Assembly (NCBI GenBank): GCA_015501595.1
Contig: JADNRX010000025.1
Location: 62,001 to 126,000 of the forward strand
DNA length: 64,000 nt
Direction: 5' to 3'
From: Hymenopellis radicata
Taxonomy: Eukaryota; Basidiomycota; Agaricomycetes; Agaricales; Physalacriaceae
Part shown: piece by piece, positions 10,531-20,570 of the stretch
How the letters are laid out: every line of letters begins with the position of its first letter
Position numbering within the stretch: position 1 is the first letter of the stretch
Position numbers and translations under genes: made by a program
The notes under the pieces: model-generated
Told to the model about the DNA's origin: nothing
Seen by the model: only the letters and a program-made list of their open reading frames with translations
Database searches by the model: none

Positions 10531-11119
10531 CACGCACAGTCTCCGTTGAAGAGTGACGGAACCTGTGATGGGGTAGGTATAGCCCTCACATTTCGTCCTC
10601 CCACCTCTCCACTGCTCAACCCGCGAAGAATCTCATGGGCGCAGTGGTGCCGACAGAACTAGAAATTAGGCATCTGAGACAGTTCGCGCCGTTACTCCAA
10701 AACCGCTTGTCAGAAATTGTTCGTATTAGAATAATTGATTTACTTACCTCGACGACGGCCGAAGTCCAAGTGCAATCGCGAGCAAATGAATTTGGGACAA
10801 CCGTAAGCTGAGGAACGATCGGGAGGTCAGGACCACATGTAAGGCCGCATCCAGCGAAGGAGCGTCGCCGTGTCATTGCTCCCACCGGCGAGCGGTATCT
10901 ATCACGATGGTAATGAGTCTTGGTGGTGGTGTAGTTCAGGAGAGCCAAAGCTCAAAGCAAAGTTGACTCGGGTTCGATACAAAACGTCTGGTCGATGTCT
11001 GCCAAGAAGGAGTTGGACATCCGACATCATGGCTGTCCGTGGATGAGAGCTACAAGGCGACGGCCGTGCATCGCTGTATTCAACATCTGTGAAAATGGCG
11101 GACTTACCAGTTCACTGTG

Positions 11120-11255
11120 TAGGTGCATCTGTTACATGGGGACTTTCCCATAAGCAGACACCCTAGCTCGTCGCAACATTCTTCATTCATGCCTGCTGAT
11201 CATCCCCGAGCAATTGCGCGGGGCGGATCAACATGCATGATGCTGAGAGGGAAGA
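11120..11255 (+). repeat. Copy 2 of the diverged ~150-bp duplication
   Basis: Direct-orientation partner of 10365-10530, about 750 bases apart. The best-conserved block encodes ADHPRAIA in one frame of each copy, which might be a scrap of a coding sequence. Confidence 0.6.
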
Positions 11256-11259
11256 GAGG

Positions 11260-12330
11260 GGCCGAAGGCCCATTGAAGAAGACAATTGGTAGGGTGACGC
11301 GCGTCCTTGCGAATAGCTGAGCCGTGCCGGCGTGAATCAAAAACTATGGGTCGTCAACTCGGATGGCTGATGTCGGTATTGCCAGACAGAGTGTTGAGGG
11401 TTGTCGTCCATTATGGGCTAAGAAGCGGGACCATGGCGAGAAAAAAGTGGCCGGACAGCGAAGCCAAGAGCCCGAACTAAGCAGGCTGAGAAACACAAGA
11501 GATTGTAAACGAGGAATAGATGAGGGCCCAAAAGAATCGTCAGGCAGAAAGACAAGAGACTCAATAAAGCAGATTAGAAAAGGTTTCAGAAGATATCCAA
11601 AGGCCAGAGGCACGTCGTCGTAGTGAGAGGCAGGAATGTTATGATATCTGATCATGCACGATGACCGAGATCGAACTCGATCATCTCTCTCCATCTTACC
11701 ACCAGCACCTCGTTGAGGTGCCGTCGTCCCGGCCTCAGGACTTTTCGTGAGCCCTATCTGGGCGCTCTTCTTCTCTTCTGTTTTTCGTTTTGGACCGGTG
11801 GTACACTAGAACGGCTTCCGACTGCGACTTGGTCGCGTTCTGCTCATCCGGCGAGCGACGCCATCACGTCAGGCAATAGCGCTGCAGGAAGACGACGACG
11901 GGCTTCAATAGGCTGGATTAGCCCCCGCGCCATGTCAATTAAACCTCCAATGAGGCAATGGTTGGTGTTTTCTGGGCTAGGATGGCGTGGCGCACGCACG
12001 CAGCCTAAACGGTGCGTATTTTCTGCTTGTTTTACAACAATTCTTGTTGAATTTGGCCTATCTAGGCTTGCATCTTCCGAAGCCCCGCAAACTCGAAACG
12101 TTAGACGCACTCAGCATTCCTGCGCCTCTGGCTTTGGCCTCGGACCCGTGCCGTTGACCGACCCCTCCTCACACAAGCCGGTACCACCCCAAATTGGACG
12201 AGGCTTTTTTACGCCCTGGATCAACTACTCCCATCGATATGCACTGCCGCCGCTCACTGTGCCCGAGCCTCAGCATAATATTCACAATATTACCACCACC
12301 CTTCGTCCCACTCGACGATCAACTATAATC
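11260..12330. other. LARD interior, no recognisable gene
   Basis: Several medium open frames on both strands (for example 11344-11694 minus and 11713-12573 plus) have no family motif, no supporting splice pattern and biased composition. The AT-richer stretch at 12240-12340 could be the former promoter of the fragment that follows. Confidence 0.35.
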
Positions 12331-12348
12331 CATCCCCCTTCTTGTCGA

Positions 12349-12501
12349 TGCCCATGGAATATTCTTCGTCTTTCTCTCCTGATAGTTACAGTCATCCTAC
12401 AACTGGCTATTCCATGTCTTCCGTATCGTCTATGGGACACGGCGACGATCGCTACCCTTCCTCGCGCCCAGCTCTACCCACCACCACAGACGATCAATAA
12501 C
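12349..12501 (+). pseudogene. Possible 5' fragment of a transcription-factor-like gene
   Basis: A short frame starting MEYSSSFSPDSYSHP is rich in Ser, Tyr, Pro and Met and ends after about 50 residues at DDQ-stop. The style (Ser/Tyr/Pro low complexity right after the start) is typical of the disordered N-termini of fungal transcription factors. No DNA-binding domain follows. It lies inside the LARD-like element, so a captured first exon is one explanation. Chance is another; no family match is claimed. Confidence 0.25.
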
Positions 12502-12574
12502 ACCGCCGCCTCCATCAAATTGCCATACTCTAATTTGCCGACTTGCGCTCGCACTGCCAGACGCCGCGTGTGAT

Positions 12575-12856
12575 ATCTCGTCGCACTTTAGCGACCTCAG
12601 TTTGATCATCAACACCAACTTGGGCGGTACTTTTGCTGAAGGTGTTTGGAGCACGAGTACGTCGCTACCGTTAAATGCAATTGATAACACGACGTCTTAT
12701 TTGGTTTTTACAGCTGGCAACGGTCAATCGACGAGTTGCGCTGATTCGACTGGATATTCGTCAGCGTACGAATATGTTACCAACGTTGGCTCTGCTTTCG
12801 CCGGCGCCAAATTTGTGAGTTTGACGAGCACGAGTCTAGACGTCTATCCTTGACCA
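12575..12856 (+). pseudogene. Fragment of a Ser/Thr-rich, possibly secreted protein
   Basis: The plus frame through SLIINTNLGGTF and SYLVFTAGNGQSTSC looks protein-like and changes into a Ser/Thr-rich stretch. After the stop at 12854, another frame continues Ser/Thr/Pro-rich to about 13013. Such tails are common in fungal surface or GPI-anchored proteins. There is no start codon with signal peptide and the frame is broken, so it is a fragment carried by the LARD-like element. Confidence 0.3.
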
Positions 12857-13109
12857 TCACGTCCGCGTCGTCTTGCACTTCTGGCTTGTCATCCTCTACC
12901 CCGGCGAGCCCCAGCCAGAGCTTGTCGACGACCACGAGTAGTTCGTCTGCGGGCACGACGACATCGGACAATGCTGCGCTAGCATTGGCGCGCGCCGGCC
13001 CTCGGGAAGCGTGATTTTTAGTGTAGCGGTAGTACTGCTTTATGGGGCAATTGATGGTCGAATGGTCGTGTAGATACATATCCAAATTATCATGACTGAA
13101 GTTCAAGTT

Positions 13110-13400
13110 CAAACCATGTATTCTCAGTGCATGTAGTTGACTGGAGTGATTTCAACAATATCATTCACACCCAAGTCACTTCTGTAGAACTTGCAGCAAC
13201 TTGGAGAGAAGAGGTGATGTCTGAGTTTACTTTTGAGGACTTATAGCAACTCCGGCAGGAGGCGGATCCCTAAGTTGTGTGAAGTTAGTTTGAGTTGTCT
13301 CTGGCAACTTAGGCCACTTAGGTCAACCAGAAAATAGGATCTAAACTTAAGTCAACCAGATGCCAAAGTGATTTTCCTGATGTATCTGTTTTTGGAGTTG
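13110..13400 (-). repeat. AT-rich LTR-like repeat, inverted relative to 8501-8900
   Basis: On the minus strand it starts AGATACATCAGGAAAATC and continues with CTGGTTGACTTAAG-type words, paralleling the start of the 8501 repeat. The two could be the ends of an older element nested in the LARD. Confidence 0.45.
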
Positions 13401-13472
13401 GATTCTGTTATGTTCCCTTTGGTTGGATTGGTTCTAGTTTGGAGAGTGGATCTTTGCTTTGTGGGTGAGGAG

Positions 13473-13705
13473 TGTAAACCCGTTCTTCGACGGATTTAGA
13501 CATTTTCAGGTTAGGGTTACATTTTCCGTATTTAGCTATGGCTACGCGTCGTCTTTCCTCAGTCTCCTACCACCATGTTCTCGTAGCGTCGTTGTACCCG
13601 AACAGAGGCGTCGTTCTTGTTTCCTCTGCTCGATTCTCTCGTTCTCGTCGCGCTCTCTCGTTCTCTCCCAGTGTTTTCCACTCGTCTTCGGACAGTGGGT
13701 TTTCA
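13473..13705 (+). repeat. Right LTR of the LARD-like element
   Basis: Direct repeat of 7605-7836; ends GGGTTTTCA and is followed at once by the target duplication CTAGT (13706-13710). Confidence 0.85.
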
Positions 13706-13710
13706 CTAGT

Positions 13711-16440
13711 GCACGTGTGGTTACAACTTACTCTACCCGCTACAGAGGCTTCAAGTGCAGACTATCAAAGCTTTTGTCTTCAACTGGTTGATACAGACAT
13801 TCCGTCTCAGAAATCTAAGTACTTGATAAGTAGAATAGATCGGATGGGTGAAGGCTGTATACCATCTACTTCGCTTTTAGCTCCAGTTTTCGTGAATTCT
13901 ACATCACTGGGACCTACTCCAGCGAGTCAACTCCCTCCTCTTCAAAGTGTTTCTAACTTCATTCGATTCGCCATCGGTGGTGGCGAGTCCTGTAATTTGC
14001 GTCTCACAAACGCCCCATAGACCGCGCGCCATATGCTAACGTGTTTGTGCCCGTACTACATGCTCTTCAACACGGTCCCGGTCGAGCTCATGTTTCTGAT
14101 TCGTCGACTCTTGCCTAGACTCTGCAAAGAATAAGACGCAGTATAAGGAACGGTGGAAATAGTTCAAATCGAGAGCCAATCTCACCAAGACACGTCCGTG
14201 ACGCTCACTACGACATACCATTTCGAAGCGGTTCGCTGACGGAAATTATCCAGCAAGTACAGTATATTCCTTCATAGTATACAGACTAGCATCCTTGAAA
14301 AGACTTGGACAAATGCTTAATCTCATCAAGATTCTGTAAACTCTAGAACTCCCGTTTGCGAAGCCCCCTTCATGTGACACGTATCTTAGATGGTCCTAGA
14401 CGTTTCCGCGGCGTGTTTTATCTTTCAGATGATACGCCGGAATTGACTTTTCCTAGGCTAAGGCTGCTTTCGAAGGTCGCTTCCCCGTAGAACGGCCATG
14501 ACCCCATAATCCATTAGTTGCACGAGAGGACTGGAATCGAGTTTTGAAGTACGAAGATAAAAGTGGGTGAAATCTATTGGTTGAATGAGCTCAAAGATCG
14601 CATCTAGACAGAAAACTACATCATCTCGACTCCTACAATTCAGCATCACCGATACTACTCACCAAATGGCGAGAAATGCTCTCGCTCGAGAAGAGCTATC
14701 TGTTTCCGCGACGCCGATCTTTGGCAAAGCATACATTTCGTTTAGATATCACAATCATCGCGGTGAGTGGCTGAAGGTTCAATTTAGCAGCAAGCCATAA
14801 AATACACAGTGTGTCCAGTATTACCACGGTTGAACTTCACAAATGTGATTTCGACAAGGTCCGGTTCAGTAAGGTGCTGTTGATATGTCCCGGTAGAAAC
14901 GCCCTTCCAGAAATAGGCTTCGGGGGCGCGTAGCTAGTACATCAGCCGCTCGATAGAATCCTGCCACGAAGGAAACACCATGGCTTACGGCGTCGTGAAT
15001 AAATGAAAGTGGGAGTAAGAAGACACCATGAGATTCCGGTGTACGCCATCTGCTAGCCGAATGTACGCGTTTAGCCCGGCGCAGCAGATCTTTCCAACAA
15101 AGAGTGAGAGGAAATATCACGGCATAGACTCTCGCAGCCATCTACAACATAATGCCTGTCTCAGGATTTGTTTGGTCCCAACTGCGTCTTTGGTGAGTAT
15201 AGCCAGAGTCGCGGATATTGATGACGTTCATGGGCCGGGCAAGAGGTAGAATCTCTCGCACGCGTTTACATAACATCTCATGTCGAGACGAGTGCAATCT
15301 ATCTGAAGTTGATCAGGCTGGTTCAGAAGGTTTGGGCGCAAAACGCACCATCATGATATCCTTGTATTAGATGGATATGGGTTCCGCCTTCGTCTCTTCC
15401 GTCGGGCAGGAGTTATGTAACGATGGCAAGCAATGTTTTCAGCAGAAACCTTGATTTCTGACAAATACACCAAGCATCCGCTTGAGACGCACTTGGGAAA
15501 CAAGAGGTGTTCAAGCTTAGTACTATCGGCGAGTGTTTCCGACCGTGGTCAAATGCAGCTGGTCCAAGATACCTCCTGGAATGCAGCATATGAAGCATAG
15601 CCCAATTGGGTCACGATATTATAGTCGCGCAGACAATGCGACATGGCCGAGGGAGGAAAGGAGGCGATCACCGGGACTACCGGGCCGGTATTGCCTGCCG
15701 CCGATCAGTCTCGATCAGTTGAACGTGAAGACGGACTTGGAAACGGCTCCCATCTCGCGTCTACAACAAAAGAATGCAAAGAGCTGTGTCCTTGCCTTCA
15801 ATGTCAGCTAGCGGGGCCCAGTCATCCTGGTAATACATCTTTTTCCGCCAACAGAATCAAATATTGATGGAACTTTGAAGCATGGTACGAGGCTGAATTC
15901 GGAGGCGGGAGGCAGGCGGCGACCAGAAGCCGCGGACCGCTTACATCTCACTCCTTGGTCTTCCTGCCAGTGAGTTTGTTATAGTTTAATACTCTAGGAG
16001 TCCTTGTACCCGTGTCTGGACTACTGTTCCGTGCCGGTTTGACATTGCGCTAGCAGAGTTAACCGTTTCTAACATCTATATCAATGTCGTTCCGGTTCAC
16101 GCTACATTGGGCTTGCTAGGACCTTTTCCAGAGTGACAAGGCGAACATCAATAAATACGGAGACCAGCATGATACGACAGATTTCCGTGGGCCGTGGAGA
16201 TCGTCAGTTCCTTCAGATTTTGCTATGGCATTTGTTGTCATCTAGATGTTTGTGGCTGATTTATATATGCAGCTCACCATCGTTACACTCAGTTCAGCAC
16301 ATGATGCGATCTTCCAGCGAAGAACACGGCCATTCATTCTCGAAGATAGATGCGAGAATCGCATAAGACACGCATAAGCACGGACAACAATCAGACCTGC
16401 CGATTCCTAGATGAACAGTTCCTGCTGCTTCGAAGTGATG
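13711..16440. other. 2.7 kb without a recognisable gene
   Basis: Both strands were read. Short frames at 13730-14020 (plus), 14458-14649 (minus) and 15028-15249 (plus) have no known motif and no clear intron context. Composition is unique rather than repetitive. It may hold decayed genes or a non-coding transcript; nothing can be supported. Confidence 0.4.
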
Positions 16441-16450
16441 ACAAGTCCCA

Positions 16451-16456
16451 TATAAA
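16451..16456 (+). promoter_or_regulatory. TATA box of the 7-TM gene
   Basis: TATAAA lies 50 bases upstream of the ATG at 16506, a common spacing for the TATA-containing genes in this window. Confidence 0.45.
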
Positions 16457-16505
16457 GATGCAAACTGCTATCCGGTTCAGTTGGCAGGTTCAACATTAAA
16501 CCATC

Positions 16506-17767
16506 ATGTCAACCACATTCGAGGATTCTGGACTCTCGGTGGCTGACGTTCAGTCTTTCATGTCGGCGAACTTAAACTCTACAATTCTCTTCGTCTTCTG
16601 TCATGGCATCCACACTTACATTTTCTTGGTTGCCTTGTATTATATAGGTGACTGCTTCGTATTGACGACCATGTTCTCGCACTGACTTTCCGCATAGTTC
16701 AGAGCGCCCACTCCGATCGGAAGCGAATCACCTTTGGCGCCATTGTCGCATTCTTATGGTGCGCCAACACCATCATCATGGGTTTGGAGTGGAACCAGCT
16801 GAGCGAGACCTTCATTGCCCATGGAACATCATTGGAAGCGGAGTTCAACTTCAACGATTTGGTCCAGCTTCTTATACGCTCTGTACTTCGAGTTCTCGGC
16901 ATCTTTCTCGCGGACCTAATCTTGGTATGTACATGAATTGAGCACTCCATTTCCATTGACCTCAATGAGTAGATATGGCGCTGTTGGGTGTTGTATGGAG
17001 GCGACGTAAAAATTGTTGCGGTGCCTAGTCTTTGTCTGATTACTGAAACAAGTGCGTTCATTTGTGCTTCACGGGCTTGTTTGTCTTACATCTTTTCTAC
17101 ATAGTTGCCGCTGGCTTTCTCGTCTTTTACGCCGTCACTTCAAGTAATGAGACTAGTGCTTCCCAGGCCGTTTGGACACTGGTTTATTATTCGATGACCA
17201 TGGTCACAAATAGTCTCTGCACCTTCCTCCTCCTGTTTCGCATCGTACGGGTTCGCGGTGTGGGCGCCGGCATCAAGACTTACCGCGGCATCATCGAGAT
17301 TCTCATCGAATCAGCGGCCATGTATACAATCATTTACACTGCTCTCCTCGTTGTCTACACATACGAGTTTTACTCTCCAAACGTACCGGTCATGACCGCG
17401 TACGTCTACCCTCAGGTGATATCATATAGTGTTACTGTGAGTACCAATTCATGTAGTTGTCGATCGCACTAAATCATACACGCAGGGTATAGCGCCTACC
17501 CTCATCATTGCCCGTGTCATGGCCGGACACTCGCGTCCAAACGATTCCTGGACGCGTCCTTCACTCCCTCATTTACAAAGTCCTATGCGATCCCTCACGG
17601 AGTCTATGCGGTTTGTGGCCCCATCGAGCCATGGTACTGCCTCTGCACATACCATCACGAACATCGATACGGATCGGATGCACGTTCATGGGGTGGCAGA
17701 AGACGAACGAGAGGGAGGCGAAGAAGCACGTGAAGGCAAGACACAATCGCCACAGGACAAGCTGTAG
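16506..17767 (+). CDS. Seven-transmembrane protein of an agaricomycete-expanded family
   Basis: Five exons: 16506-16647, 16698-16924, 16973-17051, 17105-17436, 17486-17767, with GT-AG introns of about 50 nt that all keep frame. The product has about seven hydrophobic helices: a first near STILFVFCHG, a third/fourth around LLIRSVLRVLGIFLADLIL, then the family signature IWRCWVLYGGD, and later helices around TLVYYSMTMVTNSLCTFLL and IIYTALLVVYTYEF. The tail is hydrophilic and Ser/Glu-rich. Large families of such GPCR-like membrane proteins with the RCW motif occur in Agaricomycetes; ligand and function are unknown. Probably in the plasma membrane. Confidence 0.8.
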
Positions 17768-17769
17768 CG

Positions 17770-18125
17770 CGGACGCGTCTTAGGTTTCGCACAGAGCTTG
17801 GATGTTCCTCGGAATCGAATTTTATCACTACTTTACAACCAAATATCCATGTTCGGAGACAATCCCCAAGTGGAGTTTTCGTGCGAGTCCAAGTTAAAGC
17901 TGCAGTTGTCTGTCTTTGATAGAAACACAAATACTTTAGTAGACATGTGGTTCACGCCACGCTAAGACTTGCCCGCGTTCTTCGACCCTTCTCCTTTGGC
18001 ATTGGCCCTGACGACGGTCGAATCATGAGCCACCTCCAATCTAAACTTGGTTCGTCGTATCCTGGCACTTCGAGTCCCGTGGTGTCACGTCAACTCGTTC
18101 GTGGGCAAAAGTAAATCCATCGATT
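17770..18125. other. Intergenic, no gene seen
   Basis: Stretch between the 7-TM gene (plus) and the decayed transporter copy (minus). No recognisable coding or RNA signal. Confidence 0.4.
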
Positions 18126-18129
18126 CGTT

Positions 18130-18735
18130 TCACCAGTTCCAAAGAAAATTCATCGCATCGAACCCACTACAAGGGCTAGAGCATATACCTGAAATCCGGC
18201 ACCCGTTCCCCATCATCCTCAACTGTTTCACACCATACTTGATCCCTCCCTTCTCTTGCTCCCTCCTCTCATTAAACCTCCAAGAACAGAAAACTGCCAC
18301 AGGAATACAAGCGATCCCCCCCCACAAACATCAGGGAATGAGCACGTATTTCATCTAATGAGGAAAACACTCTGACGTCCAAGTATAAACCGCGGACGAT
18401 CCTGGCTTCTATAGATGTTCGACGCGACTGCAGCACTGAGCCCGCCCAAGCCGATATGAAGCATCATGCCCAGCCTGAGAGCGTGTTTGTATTGCCGAGA
18501 TGGATCGTTCCCGAGCCTGTATACTCAAAGCAATGGTCGGATACGCTTGCAGTAACAGGTGCGACCTACCAAGCGACGATACCGGGAAACGGCGCATAGT
18601 TCCCCGCAACGCAGACCGTGAATGAGCCGCTTTGACCCTTGTCGAAGGAACTGCCTTTACGACCGAAACAGTAGCGGATAGGACGAGCTTTAGCCTCGAG
18701 GTGGAGGATGGAAATTGTGGAAGATATAACACCAG
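18130..18735 (-). pseudogene. Decayed 3' end of a DAL5-type MFS transporter
   Basis: Aligns by eye with 20571-21040 of the intact transporter: the loop near the last helices (TTCTATAGATGTTCGACGCG in both), the last helix (ACIPVAVF against VCVPVAVV), then the cytosolic tail NERRE...GIKYGVKQLRMMG against NERRE...RVKYDVKELRMMG. A C/G run near 18318 and another break near the end destroy the frame, and the final FRY-stop is lost. The N-terminal and central transporter are absent. It is a duplicate that lost its body. Confidence 0.75.
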
Positions 18736-19049
18736 CCTGCGTCTACCAGGGGAGAAACGTCTCGGTCCATCCGAGGCTGCTCGGTGCCTACTGCCAATCT
18801 AATCCCAAAGCGGCAGCGACGCGAACCCAACGTCGGGTCGCCAGCTAGAGTTGTCTTCACAGGCTTTGATGGAGTCGAGCGCTGTAGTGCTGTAGCCCTT
18901 GCCATTAGGGATGGTGGTAGGATGGCAGGCGACTCCGCCGAGAGGCCCATGGACTTCTAGAACTTGGTGGGGCCATTGTCGGGAAATATCAAGACGAGGA
19001 AATGCACGTCAGAGTAGGACGAAAGCGCGTATAATCCACAGAGAAGGCA

Positions 19050-19265
19050 GAGGCATGATGGCAAGAGGAACGCCTAATCGGGCTTATCCACTGACCACCA
19101 TCACGACCGCGGATACGCCGACAACGCATAAAACGTTGGCCAGCTTCAAGAGTTCTCCGTAAAAATGCTCGCAAGGACGCTTCGTCAATTGGTCATGTCT
19201 TGACAATGTTTTAGACTACAAGTTGGCACATTATCACGGTGCATATGTGTCGCAGCGTCCGGTTG
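19050..19265 (+). repeat. Duplicated MFS 5'-flanking sequence, copy 1
   Basis: Matches 23400-23580: CGCCTAATCGGGCTTATCCA, then ATGCCGACAACGCATAAAA-like, GCTCGCAAGGACG, TCGTCAATTG and TATCACGGTGCATAT in the same order. In the intact locus this lies upstream of the transporter start; here it lies next to the decayed 3' end, so the duplicated block kept both edges and lost the middle. Confidence 0.75.
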
Positions 19266-19269
19266 TTCA

Positions 19270-19815
19270 AGCTCTCACCTCCAAAAATCCGCGTATCCGT
19301 CACTATGCGCGAGAACCGCACGCCGTGCTTGATTTCAAAGGGCCTTCATCGTTAAGGACTCGTCTGATTACCTGGGATACCCACTCTAAATTCCGCGCTG
19401 CCTGGTACGTTTCCTTTGCTCATTGACATGACTCTATCGAGAAAGCAATTCCAGATCGTGGATTCCGCCTGCAGCGTTTCAAGGCTCGCTATTTTGGACC
19501 GCTTCAGCGACGTGCCGGCTTGACGGGCCTTCGTCGAAGGATGGCTCCCTCAACAGTCGCCCAGCCCAGTACCGGAATCGTCACCGTTACCGTTGTAACT
19601 GTTCATCCGCCACTACGCAGGCAAGGGTTGGAGCTGTCGACTCTATGGCAGCGGCGTGCACAACTCGGCCATATCACCCATTCGACAGACTTTATCTCTT
19701 GCAGCTCTCGGAAGGAATGTGACGTTTGTTTGAGGCGCGATGGACCGAATATGACTGAACCAATGTGCGGTACGTCTCCTTGTTGATGCTAATGTCTACT
19801 GCTAAATGACTCTTT
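19270..19815. other. No recognisable gene
   Basis: Plus-strand frames at 19223-19426 and 19520-19786 give no family motif. Possibly unrelated DNA inserted between the duplicated blocks. Confidence 0.35.
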
Positions 19816-19822
19816 TCATAGA

Positions 19823-20170
19823 CACTTTGCAGGGGGTAAATAAAAGCAGCTGCTAAATAGATAGCCAAATAGTAAGCCAAATATGTCCTTTCACATCTAC
19901 AAAACAGAAAGGTTGTCTTATGATAAATACATCCTTTGTCGTCTGCCAAATCCAAATGGCCCTAAATACAAAATTTGGCAGCCATCAAATCTCGATCGCC
20001 TGCCAATGGCCAGTCTGCCAAATTTTATGTTTGGCCATTCATTTTGGCAGATGACAAAGAATATCTTTGTCATCAGATAAACTTTCTGTTTCATAGATGT
20101 GAAAGGACCTATTTAGCTTACAATTTGGCTATCTGTTTAGCAGTCACTTTTATTTACCCCCTGCGAAGTG
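19823..20170. mobile_element. 348-bp MITE with long inverted repeats (CACTA-like)
   Basis: The ends read CACTTTGCAGGGGGTAAATA and, on the other strand, CACTTCGCAGGGGGTAAATA. Pairing continues inward for about 90 bases (AGCCAAAT, CTTTCACATCTA, AACAGAAAG). The three bases AGA flank it on both sides (19820-19822 and 20171-20173). Termini beginning CACT with a 3-bp duplication are as in CACTA elements. No coding capacity. Inner TTTGGCAG motifs form a second inverted repeat. Confidence 0.8.
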
Positions 20171-20570
20171 AGATATTGTCACTGCTCGACTTCCACGCGT
20201 AACGGGGATGTCGCATCCCAGTTTCCTTTTACGCCAGTTTCTTTGCCCTCCGTCGCCGCTCCACCCCAGGCTAGCTGTAATGCCAAATCACAGCTACCAG
20301 CGCTGTCCGCAGAAGTCTTGTCGTCCTCGAACTTGCTCACGCTAAAACAGCAAGGACCAATAGAATACCTTCTCCCTTCACCTCTATTCGGATCCACGGC
20401 AACTCCGTCGCTTTTCAGTCGCGTGTCCGGCCGCGCGTCAATGCATTCTTTAGACCATGCTGTCGTCGGCGGTAAGTCCCCTGCAAATTTGACCTGTCTT
20501 GGTCGCGCTATGTCACATCACCTGACGTGACTCAGTTGTGGCTATTCCTTGCAAACCGCATTCAAATACA

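Larger units (their letters stand above)
7605..13705 (+). mobile_element. Non-autonomous LTR retrotransposon (LARD-like), 6.1 kb
   Basis: Two direct copies of a 232/233-bp sequence starting TGTAAACCCG and ending in CA (7605-7836 and 13473-13705) bound this region. The five bases before the first copy (7600-7604, CTAGT) are repeated after the second (13706-13710), the expected target-site duplication. A purine-rich GGGTGAGGAG precedes the right LTR. No gag, protease, RT or integrase motif was found inside; the interior is low-complexity repeats, short duplications and probable host-gene fragments. That fits a LARD mobilised in trans. The LTRs differ at only a handful of positions, so insertion is fairly recent. 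Confidence 0.8.

Noticed and set aside
11713..12573. 286-residue plus-strand frame
   Set aside because: No motif, biased composition, crosses what looks like a promoter; not supported as a gene.
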